This document shows, in pieces, positions 45,229 to 54,960 of a DNA stretch of 64,000 nt; the first letter of the stretch is position 1, and every line of letters starts with the position of its first letter. Under the pieces are notes generated by a model that worked only from the letters and a program-made list of their open reading frames with translations, was not told the origin of the DNA and searched no databases. The stretch is from NCBI GenBank assembly GCA_005223125.1, contig NJBH01000016.1, forward strand, positions 24,022-88,021, read 5' to 3'. The position numbers were made by a program, and so were the translations under genes. Source of the DNA: Promethearchaeota archaeon Loki_b32. Its GTDB lineage: Archaea > Asgardarchaeota > Lokiarchaeia > Sigyniarchaeales > SOKP01.

Positions 45229-47136
45229 GTGGATTTTTCTCAAAATAAATTTTTACAGATAATTGAGAGCATTAAAGAATGCTACTTTGAAGTCGATTTA
45301 AAAGGTAATTTTACTTATTTTAACAATTCAATGTGCGAGCTTACTGGATATTCAAGAGAAGAATTATTTGGGTTAAATTACAAAAATGTTGCAGATGAAG
45401 AAAACCAAAAAAAAGTGTTTAAAGGTTTTAATTCTGTCTATAGAACTGGCGAACCTTTAACTGATTTTGAATATCAATTTAAAAAGAAAAATGAAGAGAA
45501 ACTGATTGGGGAAACTTCTGTATATCTAAAGTGCGATTCTAAAGGTAATAAAATTGGTTTTTACGGGTTATTCCGAGATGTTACTAAAAGAAAGGAAGAA
45601 GAAGAAAGATTTAAAGAAGAATTAGAACAGTTAGTGAGTATTAAGACAAAAGAATTAAGAGAATCTGAAGAAAAATACAGAAATATGATAAATCATTTAG
45701 ATTTAGGATTTTACCAGCTAAACTGGGATGGTATGTTAATAAATCATAATCCTAGATTTTGTGAGATATTAGGATATAATCCGTCTGAAAATTTAAAAAG
45801 TAGGAATGTGCACAATTTTTGGCAAAGACCTGAAGATCGGAAAATATATTTAAAAGAATTAGAAGAAAAAAGTTTTGTAAAGAATTATTTAGTTCATGCA
45901 AAAAAGAAAAATGGTGAAAAAATAGTAGTACAATTAAATTCTCATGTTATTAAAGGAATTAAAGAAAAGTCAAGAATAATTCAGGGAATAATATCTGATA
46001 TTACTGAGAAATTTGAATTGGAACAAAAATTAAAAGAATCTGAAGAGAGATATCGGAATTTGATTGAATCTGTCCCTTTCTCAATAGCCTTAATTGATCA
46101 ACAGGGAATAATTACATATTGCAATCCTGCGATTGAAAAATTATTAGGGTATAAACGAGATGAATTAATAGGTTATGAATTTAAAAAACTTCCAGCGCTT
46201 CATCCAAAATATTTATCAATAATGCTTAAACGATTCCAAAAAGTTCTAAAAGGTGATATATTACCTCCCTTAGATATAGAAATATACAAAAAAAATGGAA
46301 GCTTGATTTGGATAAGATATCAATCGACTTTACTTAAATTAGGTGATGAAATTCTATTACAAACAATTATAAATGATGTTACAGAACAAAAAAAAGCAGA
46401 TCTTCTAATAGAAGAAGAAATCATAAAATTAAAAGAATTAGATCAGATTAGAAAGGATTTAATATCTAGAGTTTCACATGAACTTAAAACCCCCCTAGTT
46501 TCTGTTTTGGGAGGTGCTGAACTACTTTTAGATTTATACATAGATGAGTTTAAAGACGATGTAAAAGAGTTAATTGAAATGATTGAAAAAGGAGGTAAGA
46601 GATTAAAATACTTGGTAGATAATTTGGTTGATATTACACGAATAGAATATAAAAAATTTGAACTAGAGAAAGATTCATACAACATCAGTGAATTAATTAG
46701 AGATTGTTTAAGTGAAATGATGTATATTATTAAAAAACGAAAATTAAATCTAAAGATTGACCTTCTGAAAAATATGTTTATAGAAATTGATAAAATAAGA
46801 ATTGAACAAGTAATCTTAAACCTTTTATCCAATGCAATAAAAAATACTCCTCCCAATGGATTAATCACAATAAAATCTTTAAAAAAGGATAATAACTTAG
46901 AAATTTCAATAACAGACACGGGAATTGGCATTATTAAAGAAGAGATATATAAACTCTTCACTAGGTTTGGTAAAATAGAAAGATATGGAGATGGTCTTGA
47001 ATATATTGATATTCAAGGTTCTGGGCTTGGATTATTCATATCAAAAGAAATAGTAGATTTACATGGAGGAAATATTAGAGCAGAATCAGAAGGTAGAAAT
47101 AAAGGAAGTACATTTATAGTAAAACTGCCAATTTAA
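45229..47136 (+). CDS. Cytosolic three-PAS sensor histidine kinase
   Basis: 635 residues. Three PAS domains with following PAC segments (~10-125, 145-265, 275-395), each introduced by repeating ESEEKYRNMI / ESEERYRNLI linkers, then HisKA with the phospho-accepting histidine in VSHELKTPLVSVLGG (~H417) and a HATPase domain (NLLSNAIKNTPPNG, DTGIGI, GSGLGLFISKEIVDLHGG). No membrane segment, so it senses an internal ligand, redox state or light. No response regulator lies nearby. GTG start at 45229. It sits in opposite orientation between porDAB and porG. Two-component kinases in archaea are generally considered acquired from bacteria. Confidence 0.94.
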   Translation: MDFSQNKFLQIIESIKECYFEVDLKGNFTYFNNSMCELTGYSREELFGLNYKNVADEENQKKVFKGFNSVYRTGEPLTDFEYQFKKKNEEKLIGETSVYLKCDSKGNKIGFYGLFRDVTKRKEEEERFKEELEQLVSIKTKELRESEEKYRNMINHLDLGFYQLNWDGMLINHNPRFCEILGYNPSENLKSRNVHNFWQRPEDRKIYLKELEEKSFVKNYLVHAKKKNGEKIVVQLNSHVIKGIKEKSRIIQGIISDITEKFELEQKLKESEERYRNLIESVPFSIALIDQQGIITYCNPAIEKLLGYKRDELIGYEFKKLPALHPKYLSIMLKRFQKVLKGDILPPLDIEIYKKNGSLIWIRYQSTLLKLGDEILLQTIINDVTEQKKADLLIEEEIIKLKELDQIRKDLISRVSHELKTPLVSVLGGAELLLDLYIDEFKDDVKELIEMIEKGGKRLKYLVDNLVDITRIEYKKFELEKDSYNISELIRDCLSEMMYIIKKRKLNLKIDLLKNMFIEIDKIRIEQVILNLLSNAIKNTPPNGLITIKSLKKDNNLEISITDTGIGIIKEEIYKLFTRFGKIERYGDGLEYIDIQGSGLGLFISKEIVDLHGGNIRAESEGRNKGSTFIVKLPI

Positions 47137-47159
47137 TTATTACATATTAAATATGACAA

Positions 47160-47750
47160 TCACAGGATTTTTGCTAAATTATATCCCTGCTCAATTAAAT
47201 CATAGTTGAGGGTTCCTAATTTTTCACCCATTCGTTTAAGTACAACTGTTTTTAAATTATCTAAATTTAAATCTGGTAAGGCTTTCGAGAGCAACCCTAA
47301 AATTGGAGTATTAATTACTGGATTTCCATCAATAGTTAGATTTTTCTCTATTGCTAGTTTACTAATATCTGCTACAACTATTTTAGTGTCACTACTTAAG
47401 TTAAATTCATTCACAAAAAATTCAGGATCCTTTTCGGAATTGATAATAAATAATCCCCCTTGTGCGAGAGAAGAAACTATTTCTTGATTTAATACGGTCT
47501 CATCAAAAACTATTAAAATATTAGGATTTTCTATTTGTGCTCTATCCCATATAGTATCTGTTCGAGAAAGTTTAGCATATGCTTGAACGGGAGCGCCTCT
47601 TCTTTCTGCTCCAAATGAAGGATATGCATGCACATCAATGAATTTGCCACTTAAATATGCTGCTTCAGCAATAATTTCCGTACATGTAACTACTCCCATT
47701 CCCCCTCTACCATGGATAGTGATGTCAATTCTATTATCTAATTCGTTCAT
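47160..47750 (-). CDS. porG: Pyruvate:ferredoxin oxidoreductase, gamma subunit
   Basis: 196 residues. N-terminal DITIHGRGGMGVVTCTEIIA and VHAYPSFGAERRGAPVQAYA are diagnostic for the gamma domain. Separated from porDAB by the 1.9-kb PAS kinase gene on the other strand although usually contiguous; its 3' end is 23 bp from the kinase stop. Confidence 0.93.
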   Translation of the reverse strand: MNELDNRIDITIHGRGGMGVVTCTEIIAEAAYLSGKFIDVHAYPSFGAERRGAPVQAYAKLSRTDTIWDRAQIENPNILIVFDETVLNQEIVSSLAQGGLFIINSEKDPEFFVNEFNLSSDTKIVVADISKLAIEKNLTIDGNPVINTPILGLLSKALPDLNLDNLKTVVLKRMGEKLGTLNYDLIEQGYNLAKIL

Positions 47751-47930
47751 ATAAAAACCAATAAAATTTGGATAAATGTTATTTATTATGAAGTTTACCG
47801 AATAATATAAAATTTTTTTAAATTTCCTAAATTGCTATATCTTTAAAGAAAACAATATTAAGCAGATTAAGATATAATAAATTATCATTAACCTAATAAT
47901 TAACGATTTTAAAATCTATGTGATTTAAAC

Positions 47931-48776
47931 ATGAAAAATGAAACGGGATTTTTTGAAGGAAGGGAATTGAAAAAACTATTCTATCAGTTTTGGCAACCTG
48001 ATTCTGGAGAAATTAAGGCATATATCATAGCACTTCATGGATGGGGGACTCATTCTGATAGATTGATACTCCCTGCTGAATATCTTACAGAAAAGGGTTA
48101 TGCAGTTTATTCATTTGATTTTCGAGGTCATTGGAGAAATGCTGGTGATATACCAGGCCATATAGATAGTATGGATCATCTTCAAAAAGATACCCTTCTT
48201 TTTATGGATGTTATCCGCGAAATTTCTCAAGATAAAAAAATATTTTTGATGGGACATTCATTTGGTGGTTTAATAAGTTTAATATTTGCTATAAACCACC
48301 CCAAATTAGCAGGAGTTTTAATTTCTTCACCATTATTAGGTATGTTTCTAAAATTATCAATGGGTAAAAAGGTTATAAAATCATTATCTAAAACTCTCGC
48401 TAAAGTATCACCTAATAAAATTTTAGATTATTTGATTGATCAGAATCAATTAACAAGTGATTTAAAAATATTAAGAAAACATATAGCGGATAAAAATAAA
48501 ACTGAGGTTATGACGGCTAAAGCTGCTACTGAAATTGACAAATTCTCAAAATGGGCAATGGAAAATGCATCAAAATTACATTGCCCCGTTCTAATTATGC
48601 AGTCTGGCGATGATAAAATTGTAGATAAAGAAAAGACAAAACAGTTTTTCGAACTAGTAAATAGTAAGGATAAAACCTATCGAGAATATGATGGTTTTCT
48701 ACATGAACTGTGGAGTGAAAAGGGGAGAGCTCAAGTTTATCAAGATATGTATGTATGGTTTGAAAAACATTTGTAA
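47931..48776 (+). CDS. Monoacylglycerol-lipase-like alpha/beta hydrolase
   Basis: 281 residues. Oxyanion motif IIALHGWGTHSDRLILPAEY, FDFRGHWRNAGDIPGHIDSM, nucleophile elbow LMGHSFGGLISLIF (Ser near residue 109), acid in LIMQSGDDKIVD and histidine in DGFLHELWSE. The layout matches lysophospholipase/monoglyceride lipase (serine aminopeptidase S33) proteins. Soluble. Its role could be lipid turnover, but the substrate is unknown. Confidence 0.9.
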   Translation: MKNETGFFEGRELKKLFYQFWQPDSGEIKAYIIALHGWGTHSDRLILPAEYLTEKGYAVYSFDFRGHWRNAGDIPGHIDSMDHLQKDTLLFMDVIREISQDKKIFLMGHSFGGLISLIFAINHPKLAGVLISSPLLGMFLKLSMGKKVIKSLSKTLAKVSPNKILDYLIDQNQLTSDLKILRKHIADKNKTEVMTAKAATEIDKFSKWAMENASKLHCPVLIMQSGDDKIVDKEKTKQFFELVNSKDKTYREYDGFLHELWSEKGRAQVYQDMYVWFEKHL

Positions 48777-48882
48777 GAGATCTCGTTATGAGAATACTCA
48801 TAAATTAACTGGTTGTTTAGAAGCAATCGCAGAAATTCAAAAATTTTATCCAGAATTAATTGACTTACCTGACCATGGATAG
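48777..48882 (+). other. Coding-like remnant after the lipase gene
   Basis: Directly after the lipase stop one frame (to a TAG at 48880-48882) reads GCLEAIAEIQKFYPELIDLP, with amino acid and codon choice like real genes but no start codon in frame. It may be the C-terminal scrap of a lost gene. No family was recognised. Confidence 0.3.
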
Positions 48883-49108
48883 AAACTTTGGATATAATTC
48901 CTTGGATTTAAACTAAGGCACATAATTGTTAAAATCATAATATTTGATAATTTCTTAATATTTTAGAACACTCCTAAGAATAATAAAAAGCCAAACTATC
49001 TTCATTATTATTGTTATTAAAAAATTAACAAATACAGTTAATATAGACATACTGTTATATTTGATTATATTTATTAACAATTTCATTTAACTCTCATATC
49101 AGGTCATT

Positions 49109-51967
49109 ATGAAAGAAATAGAAGAAAGGAAATTAACACCTATGTTAAAGCATTGGTATTCTATTCGTAAAAGATTTCCTTCTGATTATCTCATCGCTTA
49201 CCGCATGGGAGATTTTTATGAGTTTTTTTATAATGATGCTGAAAGAATTTCAAAACTTTTGGGTATAACCTTAACAAAAAGAGGAAATATTCCCTTAGCA
49301 GGGATTCCACATCATTCTGGTCATAATTATTTTAATAACCTTATGAATCTTGGTGAGACATTAGTTATAGTAGAGCAATTAGAAGATCCTGCAACCGTAA
49401 AGGGAAGAATTGTGAAACGAGGAGTTACCCGAATAATCTCACCAGGAACAATTATAGAACCAAACCTGTTAAAATCGAATGAGAATAATTATATAGCATC
49501 TATGGTAAAAGAGAGAAATGGATTTGGAGTTGCTTTTACTGATATATCTACTGGAGAGTTTGTTGCGACTGAATTATCAAATAAGCATCAAGACTCACAA
49601 GAAAAATTACTAAGCTTATTTTCTCAATATGATCCTGTAGAATTAATCATACCTCCTGATCTGAAAAATGATGAGAGACTATTTATAATATTAACGGATT
49701 TAACTAAAGCGATCATTAAATCATATGAAGAGCATGTTTTTTTATACGAGGAGGCTCATGTGTTAATTTCCCGACATTTTAAAATTTCAAATTTAGAAAG
49801 TTTTGGTTTAGAAGATAAAACAATGGCGATTCAAGCAGCTGGAGGCCTTTTAGCATTTTTAAAAGACACACAACGTGATGTGATTCCAAATATTTTTAAA
49901 ATTAATGTTATCCAAGAAGAAAATGTACTCCACTTGGATTACATTACACAAAGGAATTTAGAATTAATTAATTCACTTTGGGAGAGAGGAAAAGATGCTA
50001 CACTCTATTCTATTTTTAACCACACCCAAACACCTATGGGAGCTCGTTTAATAAAAAAATTTATTCTCCAACCACTAATAGAAATTGAAGAAATTAATCA
50101 AAGATTAAAAATAGTCCAAAAGTTTAAAGATGATATCTTTTTAAGATCTGATCTAAGAGAAGAGTTAGGTGTTATTGGCGATCTGGAAAGATTCATTAAT
50201 AGAATCAATTTCGCGGGTCGTACTAATGCACGCGATCTAATAAATATCAAAAATTCTTTAGAAAAAGTTCCAATAATCAAAGAATCATTAGAGAAGGCAG
50301 ATATTCCCGAAATTTCAAATTTTCTTGAAAAAATTAATACTTTTAATGAAATTAAAGACTTAATTACTATTTCAATTAAGGATAATCCCCCTATTACCAT
50401 TAGAGAAGGCAATATTATTAATGATGGTTTTAATAATGATGTAGATGAGCTTAGAGACATAATTCATAATGGAAAGAAATATGTATTGGATTACGAGCGA
50501 GAGCAGAAGAAAAAGTGGAATTTAACTACAGGATTAAAGGTTGGGTTTAATAACATCCTTGGTTATTATATAGAAATAACATTGAGAACTCTTAATAATA
50601 TAAAGACGATTCCTGAGGATTATATTGAAAGAGCAACTCTTAAGAATGCTAAAAGATACACTACAAAACGATTGAAAGAATTTGAAGAGAAAATAGTGAA
50701 TGCTGAAGAAAAAATTAACAATTTAGAATATGAGATTTTTAACACTATTCGTGAAAAAGTTGAAAAAGAAACTAAAAATATCCTTGAAACTGCGAGAAAT
50801 ATTGCTATTGTTGATGTTCTAGCTTGTTTTGCTGAAATTGCAGAACAATATAATTATTGTAGACCAATTATCAATAAAGAAAACAAAATCATAATTAAAG
50901 ATGGTAGGCATCCCGTAGTCGAACAAATAAATTTGGATGAGCAATTTATTCCTAATGATTGTTATTTAGATAATGAAAATGACCAATTATTAATTATTAC
51001 TGGCCCTAATATGGCTGGAAAATCTACCTATTTACGGCAAGTAGCTTTAATATGCATTATTGCTCAAATGGGATGTTTTGTTCCAGCTAAATCTGCCACA
51101 ATAGGAATTATTGATCAAATTTTTACACGAATAGGAGCTTCAGATGACCTTGCGAGAAAATTAAGCACTTTTATGATTGAGATGACTGAAACAGCTAAAA
51201 TTCTAAATTATGCTACACCAAAAAGCCTAGTAATAATAGATGAATTAGGAAGAGGAACAAGCACTAGTGATGGTCAGAGTATAGCAATGGCTACTCTTGA
51301 AAAACTACATGAGTTAAAAATCAAGACTTTATTTAGTACCCATTATCATCAACTAACAGAAATTAATTTGCCAGGAGTAAAAAATTATCACTTAGATATT
51401 ATTGAAAATGATGATGGGAGTATAAATTTTGTTAGAACATTAAATCCCGGAAGTACAGATAAATCCTATGGCATTCATGTTGCAAAATTAGCAGGGATTC
51501 CTGATAATGTAATAATAAGAGCTTTTGAAATTCTTGAACAAATAGAAGAAAAAGATCCTTTTAGAACTACAGTTAGAGAAAATGGGGAATCAGCTTCATC
51601 AAGTAAATATTATGATAAAATTATCGATGAAAAAAAAGTTGAACTTGATAAACTTAACAGAGAACTTAAATCTATGAAGGAATCCTTAAGTGGTTGCATT
51701 ATAGATTTAAGCAAAAATCAAAAAGATTTAGAAAGAGTACAGAATGAAATTAATGAGCTAGAATCTAAAAGGGCTAAAATTTCTGAAACTAAAATTCCAA
51801 AAAAGAAGAAGTACGTACAAACAAGTTTATTTGAACCTTTAAGTTCTAAGGAAAATCTTAAGGATTTACTTCATTTTATTAAAGAAATTGATATAAATTC
51901 CGACACTCCAGAAAAAATAAAAGAGCAATTGAAAGAACTTACAACAAAAATAGAAAAACTTAGCTAG
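49109..51967 (+). CDS. mutS: DNA mismatch repair protein MutS
   Basis: 952 residues, MutS1 type. The N-terminal mismatch-binding MGDFYEFF (Phe-x-Glu) is at ~33, the connector/lever/clamp regions follow, the ATPase has TGPNMAGKST (~631-640), DELGRGTSTSDG (~711) and STHYHQL. The C-terminal QTSLFEP (Q904) resembles the bacterial sliding-clamp-binding motif, followed by the usual short helical tail. It recognises mispairs and recruits MutL, encoded 1.1 kb downstream. The 3' end overlaps the convergent membrane protein gene by 4 nt. Confidence 0.97.
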   Translation: MKEIEERKLTPMLKHWYSIRKRFPSDYLIAYRMGDFYEFFYNDAERISKLLGITLTKRGNIPLAGIPHHSGHNYFNNLMNLGETLVIVEQLEDPATVKGRIVKRGVTRIISPGTIIEPNLLKSNENNYIASMVKERNGFGVAFTDISTGEFVATELSNKHQDSQEKLLSLFSQYDPVELIIPPDLKNDERLFIILTDLTKAIIKSYEEHVFLYEEAHVLISRHFKISNLESFGLEDKTMAIQAAGGLLAFLKDTQRDVIPNIFKINVIQEENVLHLDYITQRNLELINSLWERGKDATLYSIFNHTQTPMGARLIKKFILQPLIEIEEINQRLKIVQKFKDDIFLRSDLREELGVIGDLERFINRINFAGRTNARDLINIKNSLEKVPIIKESLEKADIPEISNFLEKINTFNEIKDLITISIKDNPPITIREGNIINDGFNNDVDELRDIIHNGKKYVLDYEREQKKKWNLTTGLKVGFNNILGYYIEITLRTLNNIKTIPEDYIERATLKNAKRYTTKRLKEFEEKIVNAEEKINNLEYEIFNTIREKVEKETKNILETARNIAIVDVLACFAEIAEQYNYCRPIINKENKIIIKDGRHPVVEQINLDEQFIPNDCYLDNENDQLLIITGPNMAGKSTYLRQVALICIIAQMGCFVPAKSATIGIIDQIFTRIGASDDLARKLSTFMIEMTETAKILNYATPKSLVIIDELGRGTSTSDGQSIAMATLEKLHELKIKTLFSTHYHQLTEINLPGVKNYHLDIIENDDGSINFVRTLNPGSTDKSYGIHVAKLAGIPDNVIIRAFEILEQIEEKDPFRTTVRENGESASSSKYYDKIIDEKKVELDKLNRELKSMKESLSGCIIDLSKNQKDLERVQNEINELESKRAKISETKIPKKKKYVQTSLFEPLSSKENLKDLLHFIKEIDINSDTPEKIKEQLKELTTKIEKLS

Positions 51968-52899
51968 CCAAATACAACAGGAATTATGAAAACTATTGTG
52001 GTTAAATAAACATAATATACTGCTATTATAGAGACCAAGATAATTCTGTATAAATTTTTCCGATCCTCATTTGTTAGATTTTCTAAAAATATTATTAATA
52101 ATAAGCCAATGAACATTAAATGTGAAGGCTGTAAAGCTTTCCACATGATTGAATCGAAGATCAAAATCCCATGAATTTCCTTATCACTGTAAAACCAATT
52201 ATTAAACATTTGAGAGAAATAGTTAGGGAAAATTATGTAGGGAACACAAATTAATAAAAAAGGAACCAAATAATAGATTAGATCTTTCCATTTTATTTTT
52301 CTAACTAGTAATAAAACTGGTAGAAATAACAGGGCAGTAATCTTAAACGTAGCAAGGGTGAATAATATGCCAGCAATCCATTTTTTATCTTTTTCCAAAA
52401 ATACGTAAGAATAAAACAAAAAGAATGAAATTAAAAAATTAACATTATTATAATATCCATCTATGCTAAACCCGACTATACTTAACATGTAAAAAATGAG
52501 TAAATCTTTCTTTTCCTTAAATACTCTTGGTGCTTCCCTAACAATTATAATTGTTAATACTAATCGTAGTATATCCCAAATGTAAACCCCTATTATTAAA
52601 TTATTAGGATTTAAATAAATTGGAAAATAGATTGGAAAGAATAGAAAATACCAAAAATAAAGATAATAAGGTGGCCAATCTGATATTGCTACAGGATCAT
52701 AGAAATTAACTAAACCATTATTCATCCCTTCCATTAGAATCTTAAAATCAATATCTTTTGTTTCCTGAATCCATTCTGATAAATCCTGGAAAAAAATTCT
52801 TAAAATTATAAGAATTATTGTGATAATTGTAAAAAAACAGATAAAATACAAAGGAATTGAAGATTTTTCCTTAACTTTGTCTACAGTTTGTATACTCAT
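51964..52899 (-). CDS. Polytopic membrane protein, GT-C glycosyltransferase-like
   Basis: 311 residues with about eight hydrophobic segments. An early DPVAISDWPPYYLYFWYFLF, with an acidic residue in the first outer loop and a W-PP-Y stretch, and the repeated hydrophobic layout recall GT87/DUF2029-type polyprenyl-phosphate mannosyltransferases, which are usually longer (~400). It sits between mutS and mutL on the opposite strand, sharing its stop with the mutS 3' end. Family assignment is tentative. Confidence 0.6.
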   Translation of the reverse strand: MSIQTVDKVKEKSSIPLYFICFFTIITIILIILRIFFQDLSEWIQETKDIDFKILMEGMNNGLVNFYDPVAISDWPPYYLYFWYFLFFPIYFPIYLNPNNLIIGVYIWDILRLVLTIIIVREAPRVFKEKKDLLIFYMLSIVGFSIDGYYNNVNFLISFFLFYSYVFLEKDKKWIAGILFTLATFKITALLFLPVLLLVRKIKWKDLIYYLVPFLLICVPYIIFPNYFSQMFNNWFYSDKEIHGILIFDSIMWKALQPSHLMFIGLLLIIFLENLTNEDRKNLYRIILVSIIAVYYVYLTTIVFIIPVVFG

Positions 52900-53078
52900 A
52901 ATAGAAATCTAATATAATTATTATAGTGTATTAATAGAGATTTAAAAGACTTACTTTCAATGAATATTTATTTAAACTTTAATAGTGTATTATTTTAAAT
53001 TTGATTGTAATGAGTAATATATTATTCATAAAACATTATCTTATCACTACATAAATATCGAAAAGATATAGAAAGACT

Positions 53079-54929
53079 GTGACAGTTAGTAAAATTAAAA
53101 AAATAATTGATGCGGCGAAAATAGCTGCTGGAGAGGTTGTAGACAGACCTGTAAATGTAGTAAAGGAACTTATTGAGAATAGTATCGATGCAAAGGCATC
53201 AGAAATAAGAGTTATCGTAAGAAGAGCCGGAAAATCCTTAATTCACGTAATTGATAATGGTATCGGCATTCCTTCTGAAGATGTAGAAATTGCTTTTGAG
53301 AGACATACTAGTAGCAAAATCAGAAGCATTAATGATTTAGAAAACCTCTCTACGTTAGGATTTAGAGGAGAGGCACTGGCTAGCATTGCCGCTGTAAGTA
53401 AAGTTGAAATAATTTCTAGAGTTGAAGATCAAGAAAAGGGAGTACATCTCTATATTGAAGGAGGAAAAATTATAAACAGAAAGAAAATTTCCTGTCCTGT
53501 GGGAACTAATATTCAGGTTAAAAACGTATTCTATAACTTGCCAGCAAGACAGAAATTTCTTAAAACAGATGCTACAGAATTAGGTCATATTACAGATATT
53601 GTCCAGAGATATTCTTTAGCATACCCAGAAGTCCATTTCATATATCGTCATAATGAGCTAGATATACTCAATTGTCCTGCTTCAAATGATTTAAAAACAA
53701 TTGTATTCCACGTTTATGGAAAACAAATTGCGAAATTCTCTGAACTTATTGATTTCGAAGATCATAACCCTTATTTTAAAGTAAATGGATTACTAGGCCA
53801 CCCAGAAATTTCTAAGAAAAACCGATCATATTCAAGTCTATTCATTAATCATCGCTATGTGATAAGTGATTTGTTATCAAGAGCAATTCAAGAATCTTAT
53901 AAAGGAACACTCATGGTGGGTAAATACCCATTTTATATACTTAATATTAATTTAGATCCTTCTGTAATTGATTTCAATGTTCATCCAAAAAAACTTCACG
54001 TAAGATTCGAACGAGAAGAATTTGTCTATAATAAAGTATATAATGTAATTAGAAGTTTTGTTGAAGATTTGTTTATAGTAAAGGAATCAAAGTATATTTC
54101 AACTGAATTACATGATTTTGTATCTAAGGAAGAGAAAGTATTAAAACCAATAGAAGAAATCTCAAAGGATGAAATTAAAGAAGAACAATTACAGAAACAA
54201 TTTTTAAAACTTGAAGAAAGTATACAATTAAGTTTAGAGGATCAGATTATTTCAGAAAAATCAATTGAAAAACTTCCACCTGAGGCTCTACTAAGGGAAA
54301 AATATATAATTTCTAAGAATTTTCCCAAATTACGATTAATTTCCCACACTGGTCAATTAAGCAATAAAATATATATAGTTTTAGAAGGAATTAATGAGAA
54401 TAACGAGGAAGGACTCTTTATCCTCGATCAACATGCAGCTTCTGAGAGAATTAATAAAGAAAAATTCTTGAAAGCTTTTGAAACCTCAAAAATGAGTAAG
54501 CAACAACTAATTTCTCCTTTAAAAATTGAGATCTCACCTAGTGAAAAGTACTTTTTACAAGATAATCTCAATGAAATTAAGAAACTTGGTTTTAATTTCG
54601 AATATTTTGGTGGGAATGCATTTCTTTTAAGAGATATTCCAACAATTATCGAAAAAATTCCGAAAATAGAAATTATTAAAGAAATAATCAGTGATATAAC
54701 TGAAATTGGAAAAGATAGGAGTTTTTCAGAGGTTAAAGAAGATATTATAAACTATTTATCTTGTCATAGAAGTATTCGGGGTGGTGATGATTTATCCTTA
54801 AAAGATATAAGAAATATACTAATTGAACTAGGAAAATGTGAAAATCCCTTTCATTGTGCTCATGGCAGACCTACTATAAGATTTTTTTCCTATAAAGAAT
54901 TAGATAAACTATTTAAAAGAAAATTATAA
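53079..54929 (+). CDS. mutL: DNA mismatch repair protein MutL with endonuclease motif
   Basis: 616 residues. The GHKL ATPase has IAAGEVVDRP, ELIENSIDAKASEI, DNGIGIP and TLGFRGEALASIAAVSK; the N-terminal domain ends with FNVHPKK. The C-terminal domain carries the metal-binding endonuclease motif DQHAASERINKE (450-461), SCHRSIRGGDD and CAHGRPT, as in MutL that nick DNA, and a clamp-binding-like QQLISP (475-480). GTG start at 53079. Encoded in the same orientation as mutS with a divergent membrane gene between. Confidence 0.97.
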   Translation: MTVSKIKKIIDAAKIAAGEVVDRPVNVVKELIENSIDAKASEIRVIVRRAGKSLIHVIDNGIGIPSEDVEIAFERHTSSKIRSINDLENLSTLGFRGEALASIAAVSKVEIISRVEDQEKGVHLYIEGGKIINRKKISCPVGTNIQVKNVFYNLPARQKFLKTDATELGHITDIVQRYSLAYPEVHFIYRHNELDILNCPASNDLKTIVFHVYGKQIAKFSELIDFEDHNPYFKVNGLLGHPEISKKNRSYSSLFINHRYVISDLLSRAIQESYKGTLMVGKYPFYILNINLDPSVIDFNVHPKKLHVRFEREEFVYNKVYNVIRSFVEDLFIVKESKYISTELHDFVSKEEKVLKPIEEISKDEIKEEQLQKQFLKLEESIQLSLEDQIISEKSIEKLPPEALLREKYIISKNFPKLRLISHTGQLSNKIYIVLEGINENNEEGLFILDQHAASERINKEKFLKAFETSKMSKQQLISPLKIEISPSEKYFLQDNLNEIKKLGFNFEYFGGNAFLLRDIPTIIEKIPKIEIIKEIISDITEIGKDRSFSEVKEDIINYLSCHRSIRGGDDLSLKDIRNILIELGKCENPFHCAHGRPTIRFFSYKELDKLFKRKL

Positions 54930-54960
54930 CGATTGGAGGTATTGGTTTATAAAGCATAAA

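Noticed and set aside
45219..45248. ATG at 45219 as kinase start
   Set aside because: That frame stops after nine codons; the PAS frame starts with GTG at 45229.
46443..46961. 172-codon open frame antisense to the histidine kinase
   Set aside because: Overlaps the HisKA/HATPase coding region; serine- and isoleucine-rich antisense artefact.
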